Shown here: positions 39,711 through 50,695 of the stretch, piece by piece
How the letters are laid out: each line of letters opens with the position of its first letter
Position numbering within the stretch: the first letter of the stretch is position 1
Source of the DNA: Chloropicon primus
Taxonomy: Eukaryota > Chlorophyta > Chloropicophyceae > Chloropicales > Chloropicaceae
NCBI GenBank assembly: GCA_023205875.1
Contig: CP060759.1
Span: forward strand, 659,501-723,500
Length of the DNA stretch: 64,000 bases
Direction of reading: 5' to 3'
The notes under the pieces: model-generated
Seen by the model: the letters and a program-made list of their open reading frames with translations, nothing else
What the model was told of the DNA's origin: nothing
Database searches by the model: none
Made by a program: the position numbers and the translations under genes

Positions 39711-40135
39711 CACGTCATCCAAAGGAAAGAGAAGAGAAGAGAAGAGAAGAGAATACCTCTGATAACGACGCAATCCCTCGACCCTTCCCCTCCTCCACCT
39801 CCGGAGCCACTCTAACAACACACGTCCTCCAGACTTCTCGACCTTATCCCTGCAAGTTATCTCAATAATTTGAATCAAAGAAAGAATGATCCACCGAAAG
39901 AGAAGAGAAGAGGAGAGAAGAGAAGAGAATACCTCTGATAACGACGCAATCCCTCGACCCTTCCTCTCCCTCACCTCCGGAGCCACTCTAACAAACAAGG
40001 CACGTCCTCCAGACCTCTGTAAAAACCTCTGTAAAAACCTAAAAACCTAAAACCTAAACAATAATTTGAAATTGACAGCTTTTCCTAGCCTTCAGAGGAA
40101 AGAGAGCTCTTGGCCAAGGACTTGGGAGGGGCAAG
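39711..40135. repeat. Divergent promoter region with 174 bp tandem duplication
   Basis: A block of agaagagaag units, then tacctctgataacgacgcaa and ccggagccactctaac, occurs at about 39724-39835 and again at about 39898-40015 (174 bp apart) with small differences. It ends in AAAACCT repeats (about 40020-40060). It lies between the DJ-1 start and CEP76, so it probably duplicates promoter sequence. Confidence 0.8.
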
Positions 40136-42332
40136 ATGAAGGAGAACACCTTGGACGCGCTAAGGTAAGAGAGGGACGGGTCAATGTCAATGTCAATGTC
40201 TTGTGTGTGTGTGGTTTCGTTTTGTCTTCCAAGGTCAAGACTTTTTTGCGTTTTCTTTTCGTCGGTCGGGTTTTCTTTTCTCTTCCTTCCTTCCTTTCTC
40301 CTCCTTCCAAGCCAAGGGAAGGGAAGGGAAGACCTTAGAGACCGGGGCCTGGCCTTGCTGGAGGTCTGGGTCGCTTGCCTGCCGGGGTCGCCAGAAGTCT
40401 GACTTTCAGGGGGTGGTGTGTTTGTGTGCCTTGCAGGAAGCAAGTCATATCCAAGCTCGATGAGCTCGGGGTGCGTGCCCAGATTGAGGACATCATCACC
40501 AAAGCGAGGGATGATGAGAACCTCTCCGAAGTGGACATGTTTAGGCACTTGGAGGTGAGTTCGTCACGTGGCAGGCACACGAAAGTTTTTCATCAGTGGT
40601 TCTGACACCGTTGGACTCTTTGACTCCGAATGGACGCCCAAAGGAAAAAGGAATCATTGCGAACGTGACCCGTGCCCTGAACCTGGACGCGTCTCAGACA
40701 AGCAACAAGAGTGGGCTCGACACTGCCTTGCTGAGGGCAAAGCAAAAGCACTTGCACATCCGAGTGTCGAAGGGAAGGGGGTTCACCGAGTACGTCACGA
40801 AAAACAAGAGGTCCTCCGAGAAGCTTCGCACGAGCGTCACTTTCGGGGGGAGGTTGGTTCACAGTGCCCTCGTTCCGTGCACGGTTGAGCCGTTCTTCAA
40901 CATAGACCTCCTCGTGCCCATACTGAAAGGTCGGCGCGGAGCCACGGTCGCTGACCTTCTGAAGAAGGAGGAGGGCAAGGTCCGGGTCACTGTCTGCGTC
41001 GTCTCCATGGACGACAAGGACTACCCCATTGACTCCAGGGTGATGGGCCACTGCGAGCTTGATTACAGAGAAGCCATTGTGTCGTCCAAAGGCTACGTGA
41101 GGAAGCTCTTGCAGCTGGAACAGGGTGAGCCAACAAGCACCCTTGTTCCTGGTGCGATAGACCTCACCCTTCGGGTTGTTCCGGCCCTGAGCGATCCAAT
41201 AGACAAGGTCGAGTACAACAGGCAGATCAGGGAGGAGGAGATGGCGAGGACGAATAAGTTCACAAACTTCTTGAACTTGGCAAAGACGTCTTGGAACGAG
41301 TTCATCAACAAATCGGAGTATTTCAAGCACAGGCCCACCAAGCTCATCGCGTATGGAGAGGACGGCCTACAGCACTGCTCTTGCGAATTTTTGAAGCCGC
41401 TCAAGTGCGGTCGCGTGCTCAGGACGCCAAAGCAGGCGGCATACTGGGTCAGCTTGCTCCAGGAAGACACGATGTCCCAGATGCTTGGGGACGTGAGCTC
41501 GAGGTGGAGCTCCTTTGACACGATCGCGGCCAAGGGAAGCGCTAAGAATGAGGAGAAGGCGCTCCTGCTGTGCAGCTTCCTCCTCGGTTTTGGGTTGGAT
41601 GCTTACGTTTGCTATGGGTACGACAAGCAGAATCGCGTGCACTCTTGGGTCATGACCTTGATGAAAAACGAGTCCACGGCGATGTTTTGGGAGGCTCTGA
41701 ACGCCTCTTGTTACAGCATTTACGACTGCCCTTACGCCAACATAGGATGCGTCTTCAATGACCACGTCATCTACCTCAACAGCCAGGACGACCACAGCAT
41801 AGAGAAGACGGCCTTCGACCTCGGCAGCAGCGACCTGTGGATGCCCGTCCATTACAGCAAGGCGGGCGGCATCACCTTGCACCCTTTCCCCCTTGCCAAG
41901 GCGAGCCTGGACGGGGAGGAGGAGGAGGAGCTCTTGGAAGACAGGCTTCGCGTGGAGATCGAGGCCTTCCGTGCGGAGAAGGGGCTGGAGGACACGCTTT
42001 GGGACGAGAACCTGGAGCATGTTCTGGCCCAAGCCCTGGTGGCGTACGAGACTGAAGCGTGCACTGGCCAAGCGGCGCCTGGGAACATGGAGTTCCAGCA
42101 CTCGGTGAAGCGGATGGTACCCATTGGGTACACGTTTAGGGGCGTGCCAATGCAATTCAAGCATCGGAGTTCGAAAAGGATTTTGAGGCAACTTCTGGAA
42201 GAAACAAGTACACTAGACATTATTCTCAGTGGGAGCCAGAACACCGTACTAGCTCTTTCTGCTCATGTAAATGTATACCCGAACGACCTCTCCTCGACGT
42301 GGATCATGGTGGCGTCTCGGACGCCAAAGTGA
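40136..42332 (+). CDS. CEP76: Centrosomal protein CEP76
   Basis: Three exons (40136-40164, 40437-40554, 40644-42332) give 611 residues; the human protein has 659. The first exon encodes only nine full codons. Phases agree, and joining exon 2 to exon 3 gives ...MFRHLEEKGIIANVTRALNL, which matches the RRRGIIDDVMKELNF region of CEP76. Later matches are ALLLCSFLLGFGLDAYVCYG (transglutaminase-like core), HSWVMTLMKNE.TAMFWEAL, YANIGCVFNDHVIYLN and the C-terminal GYTFRGVPMQFKHRS. CEP76 restrains centriole reduplication and has a C2-like domain plus an inactive protease-like fold. Its presence argues for centrioles or basal bodies. Confidence 0.92.
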
Positions 42333-42395
42333 CCAAGCAAGGAGCCGGCTCGCGGGAACCTTATACAATATAGAAACTCAACATCGATCGTCTAC

Positions 42396-43049
42396 CTACG
42401 TAGAATCGTGAGAGAACACTGATCCAAAAGCATAGTAGGAATCGAAGGCCTTCATCACCTGGCTGATGAGCTCCCTAATGGCCTGCTTGGCGTTCTCGCT
42501 CACTTTGTTGTCATCAGCCTTCCTAACTTCCAGGTACTTTCCTTTGATCTCCTCGACCTTTCCCTTTGGCACAGGGAAGCCGTCCGGCCCCCTCGCTATG
42601 AACTCGTACTTCTCTGTGATTTCATCGTCCATGCCAACCTCTATGGTCGTTTCCTCGCCCACTTTGCATGTAAACCCCCTGAGCTCCTCGTCCACGAACA
42701 GCTTCTCGACGACCATGGCGTAGCCAAAGGTTGTGCGGCCGCGCTGGCCTATCGAAATCTCGGCCCACTGGTACAGCTGCTGCATGAAGTCGTCGCGGGG
42801 AATGAAAGCGGGGATCTCCGCCTTGGTGAGGACGGTCACGTCCTTGGCCGCGAAGCACCTGGTGCCAACACCATGGTTCGCCTCCACGATCCGGGACCCT
42901 CCGACCAAAGCGCTCTGGCCTCGACCCCCCTGTCTGCCCACCTTCGCCCTGCTCCTCACTCTGCTGACGCTCCATCTTCCACTCGCGCAGCACTTCCTCC
43001 CCAACACGGCGCGTCCCCGCACCCTTCCGCTGCCTGCGACTCTCTCCAT
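42396..43049 (-). CDS. Conserved-looking plastid protein, unknown function
   Basis: This 217-residue protein starts at the ATG at 43049. Its first 60 residues are Arg/Gly/Ser/Val-rich with almost no acids, like a transit peptide. The mature part (KAEIPAFIPRDDFMQQLYQW, ERYEF-like KYEFIARGPDGFPVPKGKVE, ending MKAFDSYYAFGSVF) has even, soluble-protein composition and no membrane segment. I have the impression of a family conserved in green plastids but cannot name it. It is convergent with CEP76 (63 bp between stops). Confidence 0.65.
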   Translation of the reverse strand: MERVAGSGRVRGRAVLGRKCCASGRWSVSRVRSRAKVGRQGGRGQSALVGGSRIVEANHGVGTRCFAAKDVTVLTKAEIPAFIPRDDFMQQLYQWAEISIGQRGRTTFGYAMVVEKLFVDEELRGFTCKVGEETTIEVGMDDEITEKYEFIARGPDGFPVPKGKVEEIKGKYLEVRKADDNKVSENAKQAIRELISQVMKAFDSYYAFGSVFSHDST

Positions 43050-43959
43050 GTCTCTCGATCTCCTTCTCCTCTCCTCGGTCACTCGCCTGCCCTCGCCCAA
43101 CAAAAAGCAAACGCACAGCAAGCACGTTGGTTTGTTTCAGTTTCAGTTTCACAGCACACAAACAATCCCAACACCACCGAAGACCTCGCTCTCGTGCGCG
43201 AGGGGCCTCAAAAAAGCGAAGAAAGACCTGGCGATTCCGCTTGGGAACCTTCCACAGGTCTATGTCCCCCTCCTCCCCTCCCGTACCCACATCCACTCAC
43301 CTTGTCTTGGTCGCCAACTCGGTCGTGGCTCTGTCTGTTCCCAAAGTCTCTGCCAATCTTATCCAATCCGCCGCAAAGCCGAGGATCCCATCTCCGCAAG
43401 GAGACCACGGACGGAGACCACGGGCGAGGGAGGGAGGGGAGGGGAGGACGACACTGGCGGGTGCCAGGACACTAGGCGGGTGCCGTGATCAGATCACGGG
43501 ATCTTGGTGGATCCCTCCGGCCACTGTCCTCCTCCCGATGGAGCCCTCGTTCAGCCCCCAGCTTCTCCAACGGGGCTCGTGCTTCGGCCCGAGGAGGACA
43601 GGACAGTGGCCGGTGTCGTGACGACCAGGAGGAGGACACTAGGCGGGTGCCGTGATCAGATCACGGGATCTTGGTGGATCCCTCCAGCCACTGTCCTCCT
43701 CCCGATGGAGCCCTCGCTCGGTCCGCGCAACGCCCTCGTTCAGCCCCCAGCCCAGCTCCAAGGTCTCTTTCTCTTTCCTTGTCGTTGTGACCGTTGGGGT
43801 GTAAAATGTTTTTGATTTTTTGGGGTCTGGAATTTTTTTTGAATTGACAGGTGAAGAGGGGCAGAGGGCGAGGCGAGCGGGCGAGCGGGTTTGCAGCACG
43901 GCGACGAGTGCGACGAGTGGGACGAGGACGAGGACGAGGACCACCACCATCACTTGAGG
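43050..43959. other. Divergent intergenic region with duplicated palindromes
   Basis: This is a 910 bp spacer upstream of SMC2. An 84 bp segment at 43466-43549 recurs at 43633-43716 (167 bp apart). Each copy has the perfect palindrome ccgtgatc-a-gatcacgg (43483-43499 and 43650-43666). Between them, 43590-43613 is nearly the reverse complement of 43518-43535. A G-rich/acidic-codon stretch precedes the SMC2 ATG. No gene is supported. Confidence 0.6.
43466..43716. repeat. 84 bp direct repeat with 17 bp palindromes
   Basis: The two copies differ by about one base. The 8 bp arms of the palindrome are perfect in both. The arrangement could bind a dimeric factor or extrude a cruciform; neither is shown. 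Confidence 0.8.
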
Positions 43960-46900
43960 ATGTTCGTGGAGGACGTGACGATCGACGGGTTCAAGTCATA
44001 CGCTCAGCGTGTGACGGTTCCAGGGTTCGACAGGCACTTCAACGCCATCACGGGGCTGAACGGAACGGGAAAGAGTAATATCCTGGACTCCATATGCTTC
44101 GTGCTTGGGATCACGAACTTGTCGCAGGTGAGGGCGAGCACCCTGCAGGACCTCGTGTACAAGCAGGGACAGGCTGGCGTGACGAAGGCGACGGTGTCGA
44201 TCACGTTCAACAACGAGGACAAGGCGAACAGCCCGGTTGGGTATGAGCACTGCGACAAGCTCACCGTCACCAGGCAGGTGGTTATCGGAGGGAGAAACAA
44301 GTACATGATCAACGGCAGTACTGCTCAGCCCAACAGGGTTCAGAACCTGTTCCACTCCGTGCAGCTGAACGTGAACAACCCACACTTTCTTATCATGCAG
44401 GGAAGGATCACCAAAGTGCTCAACATGAAGGCACCGGAGATCCTCTCTATGCTGGAGGAGGCGGCGGGGACGAGGATGTACGAGAACAAGAAGGAAGCTG
44501 CTCTGCGCACGCTGACGAAGAAGCAGATCAAGATGGACGAGATCGACAAGGTCCTCCAGGAGGAGATCCTCCCCGCGCTCCAGAAGCTCAGGAAGGAGAG
44601 GGGTCAGTACATGCAGTGGGCCTCCTCTGGGTCCCAGCTCGAGCAGCTCCGCAGGTTTTGCATTGCGTATGAGTACAGCGTCAGTCTTGAGCAGATGCAA
44701 GAGACCTCGACGAGCAAGGAGGAGGTGGCGTCCTTGCAAGAGTCCCTGGACGCGCAGAAGGAGAACCTCCACGAGAGGACCAAGGAGCTGAAGGCCGAGC
44801 TTCAGCAGATGCTTAAGGAGCGCGACAACTTCGTGTCCAGGGAAGTCAAGACCTTGCAAGCCAAGCAAGATGACGTCTCCAAGGAGCTGGTTCGCCAGAC
44901 CAGCGCTTGGACAAACAAGAAGGAGACCTTGGCCGCGGAACTTGAGCAGAAAAGCTCTCTGGAGAAAGCCCTCGAGGGTTGCGACTCCGAGACGCTGCAG
45001 GCGAAGTTTGACAAAGTCAAGAGCGCTGCTGACAAGGCGAAGAACGTGTTCGCTGAGGTCCAAGGGGCGACCCAAGCCGCCCAGTGCGAGCTTGAAAGTT
45101 ACAAGTCAGGCGATAGCCGCGACAGTTCCAACAAGAGTCTGAAGGAGAGGCTCGCCGAGGCCAAGACTGACCTCACAGCCAAGAAGGGTGAGGTGAAAGC
45201 GAGTGACCTGCAGATCAAGCATCTGAAGAAGGAGCTCACTGAAGCCAAGAAGGTTGCCAAGAAGAAGGATTCTGAGAACAGCAAACTGAAGAAGGAGCTG
45301 GAGAAAGCCGAAAGTGCTGTCAAGTCCGCAGAGACGAAGATCGGCTCGCTTGACTTTGACGAAAAGAAGAGGACAAAGCTGGCTGATGCTCTTCAGAAGG
45401 AGGAAGGGGAGGCCCAGAAGTGGCACGAGAGAGTTCAGAAGCTCCAAGCCCAACTTTCTGCTCTGGACTTCCAGTTCAAGAATCCTGAGAGCGGCTTTGA
45501 CAGGAGCCGTGTGAAGGGCGTTGTCGCCAAACTTCTGCGCGTCAAGGACGTTTCAAGCAACTCGGCATTGGAAGTCATTGCAGGAGGGAAGCTGTACCAA
45601 GTTGTCGTTGATACAGCAGACTGTGCAAAGGCTCTTCTTGAGAAGGGTCAGCTGAGGAACAGAGTGACGATCATTCCTCTTGACAAGATTTCTTCAAGGA
45701 CCTTGTCTCAGGATAAGATCAAGGCTGCTAAGCAGCAAGTGGGTGACAAGGCAAAGCCTGCTATCTCACTTGTTGGTTATGAGAGCGAGCTCGCCAATGC
45801 GATGAAGTATGTCTTTGGAAATGCTTTCGTCTGCAAAGACGCGGAGACCGCAAAGACTGTGACGTACAGCAAAATGATTGGGGCTCACTGCGCAACACTC
45901 GATGGTGACTTTTATGACCCAGCTGGTACCCTTTCCGGAGGGTCATCCAAGTCTTCTCCTTCAATCCTGTCGAGACTCCATTCTCTGACTGAAGCAGAGA
46001 AGAAGTTCCAAACGCACCAAAGCAATGTGGTCCAGCTGAGAGGACAAGTGAAGGCCCTCGACTCTGCATCAAAGCAGTACACAAAATGCAAGCAGGAGTT
46101 GGATTTGAAGGTGCACTCTCTGAGCCTCTTGAAGAAGAAGATTGACGCCAGCGAATGCACTCAGTTGATGAACCAGGTTGCTACTCTGGAGGAATCTCTT
46201 GAGCAGGCTCAAGCTACGCATGAGACTGCGTTGGAGAAGCAGACCAGTCTCGAGAAGTCTGTGAAGCAACTTGAGAAAGAGGTTTCTTTGTTTGGCAAGG
46301 AGCAGAAGCAGTTGATCAAAATGACAGAGGACAAGGTCAAGAAGTGTGTCTCTAATGAGAAGAAGGAGAAGGAGGCGATGGAGAAGGCCAACCAAGCTCT
46401 TCAGGAGGTGACAGTTGAGATTGAATCATCTGCTGCAGATCAGAAGAGACTCGCCGAGCAGATTGAGCAGGCAGATGCCACCATTGCTGAGCTGAATGCT
46501 GAGGTTGAAAGCGCTGAAGATGAGGTTGCCCTTAAGAAAGCAGCCTACGAGGAATTGCAGATGTCCTTGGACGAAAAGCAAAAGGAGCTCTCAAAGTGCG
46601 ACAAGCAATCTGCTCAGATCACGACGGAGATGGATGACATCCAGGCAGAGATCAGCAACATCGGGATGGAGAAGAAGAAATTGGAGCACAAGCTCTCAAA
46701 GCTGGAGAAGCACTGCCAAGAGGCAAGCGATACTGTTGCGAGCCTGCTTAAGAAGCACCCTTGGATCAAGAGCGAGAAGCAATACTTTGGCATGCCTGGC
46801 ACGGACTATGACTGGGAGAGCCAAGATCCAGAAGAGACGCTTGAGCAGCTGGCCAAGGCCGAGGCAGCGCATAACGCGATGGCAAAGAAGATCAACAAGA

Positions 46901-47544
46901 AAGTGATGAACATGTTTGACAAGGCAGAATCAGAATACAACCAGTTGACTGAGAAGAAGAGGATCGTCATGAACGACAAGGAGTCCATTGAGAAGGTCAT
47001 TGCAGAGCTGGACGAGAAGAAGAGGGAAACCCTCGAGAAGACCTGGATTAAAGTCAACAAGGACTTTGGATCTATCTTCAGCACTCTGCTGCCTGGAACC
47101 ACGGCAAGGCTGGTGCCTCCAGAGGGCGAGACGTTCATGGATGGACTTGAAGTGAGAGTTGCGTTTGGCGATGTTTGGAAAGAGAGTCTGTCGGAATTGA
47201 GTGGAGGCCAAAGGAGTCTGTTGGCCTTGTCCTTGATTCTCGCTCTCTTGCTTTTCAAGCCAGCACCTATCTACATCTTGGATGAGGTTGATGCAGCCCT
47301 TGATCTCAGCCACACACAAAACATTGGCAGGATGATCAAGGCTCACTTCCCGCACTCGCAATTCATTGTTGTCTCCTTGAAGGAAGGAATGTTCAACAAT
47401 GCGAACGTCTTGTTTAGGACCAAGTTTGTAGATGGAATCAGCTGTGTCAGTCGAACAGGTTCCAAGCCAGACCAAAGACAAGTGAAAAAGAAGAAAGCTG
47501 TGCCCGCGCTCGGGAACAAAGAAAACCAACCAGTAAATGTTTGA
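43960..47544 (+). CDS. SMC2: Condensin subunit SMC2
   Basis: This 1194-residue, single-exon protein is of full family length. The N-terminal ATPase half has Walker A GLNGTGKSNILDSICFVLG and the SMC2-typical DLVYKQGQAGVTKATVSITF. A coiled coil follows, then the hinge (residues about 510-680, with GFDRSRVKGVVAKLL and the GAHCATLDGDFYDPAGTLSG end), a second coiled coil, signature LSGGQRSLLALSLILALLLF, and Walker B YILDEVDAALDLSHTQNIG. SMC2 pairs with SMC4 to compact mitotic chromosomes. The ATG at 43960 (MFVEDVTIDGFKSYA) matches the conserved start; the open frame above it is acidic filler from a TTG. Confidence 0.98.
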   Translation: MFVEDVTIDGFKSYAQRVTVPGFDRHFNAITGLNGTGKSNILDSICFVLGITNLSQVRASTLQDLVYKQGQAGVTKATVSITFNNEDKANSPVGYEHCDKLTVTRQVVIGGRNKYMINGSTAQPNRVQNLFHSVQLNVNNPHFLIMQGRITKVLNMKAPEILSMLEEAAGTRMYENKKEAALRTLTKKQIKMDEIDKVLQEEILPALQKLRKERGQYMQWASSGSQLEQLRRFCIAYEYSVSLEQMQETSTSKEEVASLQESLDAQKENLHERTKELKAELQQMLKERDNFVSREVKTLQAKQDDVSKELVRQTSAWTNKKETLAAELEQKSSLEKALEGCDSETLQAKFDKVKSAADKAKNVFAEVQGATQAAQCELESYKSGDSRDSSNKSLKERLAEAKTDLTAKKGEVKASDLQIKHLKKELTEAKKVAKKKDSENSKLKKELEKAESAVKSAETKIGSLDFDEKKRTKLADALQKEEGEAQKWHERVQKLQAQLSALDFQFKNPESGFDRSRVKGVVAKLLRVKDVSSNSALEVIAGGKLYQVVVDTADCAKALLEKGQLRNRVTIIPLDKISSRTLSQDKIKAAKQQVGDKAKPAISLVGYESELANAMKYVFGNAFVCKDAETAKTVTYSKMIGAHCATLDGDFYDPAGTLSGGSSKSSPSILSRLHSLTEAEKKFQTHQSNVVQLRGQVKALDSASKQYTKCKQELDLKVHSLSLLKKKIDASECTQLMNQVATLEESLEQAQATHETALEKQTSLEKSVKQLEKEVSLFGKEQKQLIKMTEDKVKKCVSNEKKEKEAMEKANQALQEVTVEIESSAADQKRLAEQIEQADATIAELNAEVESAEDEVALKKAAYEELQMSLDEKQKELSKCDKQSAQITTEMDDIQAEISNIGMEKKKLEHKLSKLEKHCQEASDTVASLLKKHPWIKSEKQYFGMPGTDYDWESQDPEETLEQLAKAEAAHNAMAKKINKKVMNMFDKAESEYNQLTEKKRIVMNDKESIEKVIAELDEKKRETLEKTWIKVNKDFGSIFSTLLPGTTARLVPPEGETFMDGLEVRVAFGDVWKESLSELSGGQRSLLALSLILALLLFKPAPIYILDEVDAALDLSHTQNIGRMIKAHFPHSQFIVVSLKEGMFNNANVLFRTKFVDGISCVSRTGSKPDQRQVKKKKAVPALGNKENQPVNV

Positions 47545-47659
47545 ACCTTGTATGTACTCTAATGAATCACGAATGAAAATCGTATATGAAATCTATTTCA
47601 GCGCCGTTATACCTTTCCCTGAATTACATGAATTCTTCTTGTTGTTGAACGTATGCAAG

Positions 47660-49602
47660 TCACGCGCCTTCAGAGATTGTCTCAGAATCCGAGCCACCGT
47701 CTTGCTTCTTCGCGTCCTCTGGCTGAGCTTGCCCCGCAGCAGGACCGCTTGCGCTAGCTGGAGCATTTCCAGGCGTCCCCGTCTGTGTGCCATTCTGTTT
47801 GGCAACGGACTGGGACTTTGTTCCTGGTAGCTTTTGAATAGGGACCTTTCCATTCGACTCTGCAATCTTTTGCACTTCCTTCTTGGACAGAGGTGCCTTC
47901 ACCGGATTGCTGCCAGCGTCATAGCTTGAGGTCAAGGTCAAAACAGTCTTGATTTGCCTCAACATCTCTTGAAGCCCTGTTGTTTTGCCAATTCCACCGG
48001 AAAGCACCGTCACAAGAAGAGTATCATGCTCCTTCTCGTTCTTTGAAAGGAAGATCGATACGTTGACGCGCACGTCATCGTTTCTTTGGACCACAAAGAC
48101 GCAAGCCGATAACACGCACTGGAGAGCTCTGCTATTGTACTGGGATGTTGAAATCCCTTTATCAAAGTCCCCGACTGCAGTGTAGCTCACTGCGTCCTCG
48201 GTCTCCTTCAAGTTCTCCTCCTGATGTGGCCACTTGAAGTCCTTCGCAGGATCGAAGTTTCTCTCGAAGATCTTGACGTTCGCCCTGTGGTTGTGCAGCT
48301 TCCAGTACCACGCCCAATCGTTTTTCCCCAAGTCACTGTATTGGAAAGACCACTCGTCGATGTGTGGCATGTGCCTCTTCGTCAAGTAAATGTTCTCGGT
48401 GCTCTTCATGGCCTTCTTCCGCTGCTCCTGAAGTCTCGCCTCCGTGTCCAAGAGCTGCTCCCTGGAGTCGTTTGCGTTAAGAGCAACCATTCCGCTGACT
48501 TCTTGACGGACGACATTCGTCAAATCATATTGACCTGGCTCCTCGTTACCTAATGGCTTCTTAGGCTGCTCCTTCGCCAGCGCCGTGCTCAGCTTCTCGG
48601 CGAAACAGGCGATCTCAACAGCTTTCTCAGCTGTCAGACCCCTCTGAAGGCTGTCCATGTACTCCTTCAACACGCCTGGTTTGTTTCCTCGAGAGGAGCC
48701 TTTGCTTGCCCTGAGCCTGCCTTTGCACCTCAGCGTGGCGTTCCAGTGGTTCTTGATGGAGTTCTCGGTTCTGCCCGGCAGCAGCTTTGCCAAGGAGGAC
48801 CACCTCGTCCCTAACTTTGCGTGGCCCTCGGCCAAGATACGCTCCTCCTCCGCGGTCCACTCGTCCTTCTTGATGTTTGGGCGAAGGTGGTTCAGCCATC
48901 GCTCTCTGCACTGCTTCCCCGTCCTTCCGTGGATGAGCTGAGCGATGTAGCTCCACCTCTTGTTTCCATAAATCTCCACCAGCTTCATCAAGTCGTGCTC
49001 CTCGGCCGGCGTCCACGGTCTGCTCCCCTTGCTCGTCGACGCTCCAGACTTCACGGTCACGTTGGCCCTCACGCCCGCCTTGCCTGTTTTCGGGGCAATC
49101 TTCTTCAAGTTGCTCGACAAGAGGCCGTTGTGAGCCGCGGGACCGCCTTGAGCGGGCACGGGAGACTTCTTCTGGCTGGCAGCGGCCTGCACGAAATCCA
49201 TAAATAGAGACATTCCTTGCTCGTCGAGCTCATCTTCCTTTGATGGCTCTGTTTCGGGCTCCTCCTTGACGGCTACAAGCTTCTCGAAGCTCTTCTTGGG
49301 CTCGCGTTGGCTTCGAGGTCGCTTCAGCTGCTGCCCATTGGCATCGCCGGCACTTTGGTCTGGTTCAGAGAAAGCAAGACGAGAGGGGAAAGTGCGTCAT
49401 CAGTCATACGTTTTCCTTGGCCGCTCCCCCAATGCGGCTCTTCGCTGCTCGATCTCCTCCTGCCTCGAGGGAACCAAGGTTCACAACGTTCGGAGGATTC
49501 TCGCGCATCTTTCACCTTGGCCCTCCCCCCATCGGGACGAGAAAGCCCCGCCACACGGGACACTTTTGACTCACCTATTTCTCTCTTAACCCCCACGTCC
49601 AT
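47660..49602 (-). CDS. R2R3 MYB protein with unrecognised C-terminal domain
   Basis: Two exons give 575 residues. A 28-nt first exon (49575-49602, MDVGVKREI) joins across a 215 bp intron to 47660-49359; phases agree, and the upstream frame before the acceptor meets a stop. Residues about 117-223 form two MYB repeats: RPWTPAEEHDLMKLVEIYGN, GRTGKQCRERWLNHLRPNI, EWTAEEERILAEGHAKLG, GRTENSIKNHWNATLR. A C-terminal region (DEWSFQYSDLGKNDWAWYWK to LLVTVLSGGIGKTTG) is well structured in composition but unknown to me. The last 90 residues are low complexity. A nuclear DNA-binding regulator is likely. The 28-nt exon is inferred. Confidence 0.82.
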
Positions 49603-50695
49603 CGCGGCGGCTTTCCTCTTCCTTTCTCTGCACAAAAGGTAGAACCTTGGTGCCCCCTTTTCGCACCGCAAAGGCTTCGATCCCTCGCTCCCCTCCCTCT
49701 CCTCGCTCCCCTCCCCCCTCCCTCTCCTCGCTCCACGGAAGCTCTTTCAAGCTCCTGTCCAAGATCCCCAAAAAACGTTACACCTCGTCGTCTAAGGCGT
49801 CCTCTTTCCGTCGTCTCCCAGGAGGCCTCTCCAAGAAAACAAAGTCCAAGCGGTCTCTCGGCAACCTCCTCCACCGCCTGTGTCCCTCTTTCCCTCCCCA
49901 AGGCTCGACCTTGGTCCCTCGTTCGCCTCACGAAAGGTCAAGCCAAGCCTCTCTGCCAAGCCCAAGCCTCTCTCTAAGGCAAAGAGCTCTCTCTCTGGCC
50001 AGATCTACAGCCCCCTGAAAGAAAACGTCTTTGTCTTTGTCTTTCGTCCCACGAAGACGTCGTATTGCTGTACTAATCCCGTACTAATCTCACCACGAAT
50101 CCACAACAACAACAACAAAAAAACGAAAAACGAAAAACGAAAAACGAGAGACGGGAAGGATGAGCCATCGCGCGTCGGTCGGGGGGAACGAGAACAAGGG
50201 AATTACTACAGGACGACACACGAGAAGAAGGGAAGACCACAGAGAATGGCGTCGGTTACCAATCTTGGGGGGGTCGGGCCGAGGTAACATGGGATTTGTA
50301 CACGGAAGGCACACGATTCGGCCGGCCGAAAAATCACAAACAAAGAGAGAGAAGAATTTTGGGCGGTTACGTGAGGGAAATGTTGAACGCGAAACGGGAT
50401 TACTACTGTGGGAAAGTTGGCGCGTGGGGATATCGTAAACGCCCGCCTCGCGGCCCCTTAACACGCGTTTTGTGTACAAAACTGGCAAAAGTTTGGCGCC
50501 GACGGTGACTCAAACGAGTGCAAAGGGCGCGCGCGAAGGAAGTGCAATCAAAAACTTTTCCCATCTGTCCGTCCCATTGAGTCTTGGAGCGCTCCTCCCT
50601 TTGGTGGACTCCGGTTTGTTGGACGCCGGTTTGTTGGACTCCACTTGTTGTTGTTGGTGGTGAGAGGTTCAAGGTGGCACCTTTGGACCGCGACG
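49603..50695. other. Long divergent intergenic region, MYB / PYNPYPGQP gene
   Basis: This 1.1 kb stretch holds CTCC-rich sequence (about 49680-49740), an AAC run followed by four aaaaacg units (about 50100-50150), and small repeats of gtttgttggac (about 50605-50640). A plus-strand Ser/Pro/Lys-rich frame (49647-50018) has no ATG of its own and low complexity. I see no supported gene. Confidence 0.45.

Noticed and set aside
38427-39998. Long N-terminal extension of the DJ-1 protein
   Set aside because: The extra codons run through the duplicated agaagagaag promoter sequence, and the first ATG giving a leader is at 39710.
43891-43959. Acidic N-terminal extension of SMC2 (DECDEWDEDEDED)
   Set aside because: It begins at TTG; known SMC2 proteins start with the MxxxEVxIDGFKSYA block at 43960.
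49647-50018. Ser/Pro/Lys-rich plus-strand ORF upstream of the MYB gene
   Set aside because: It starts with a non-ATG codon, is low complexity and overlaps the likely 5' region of the MYB gene.
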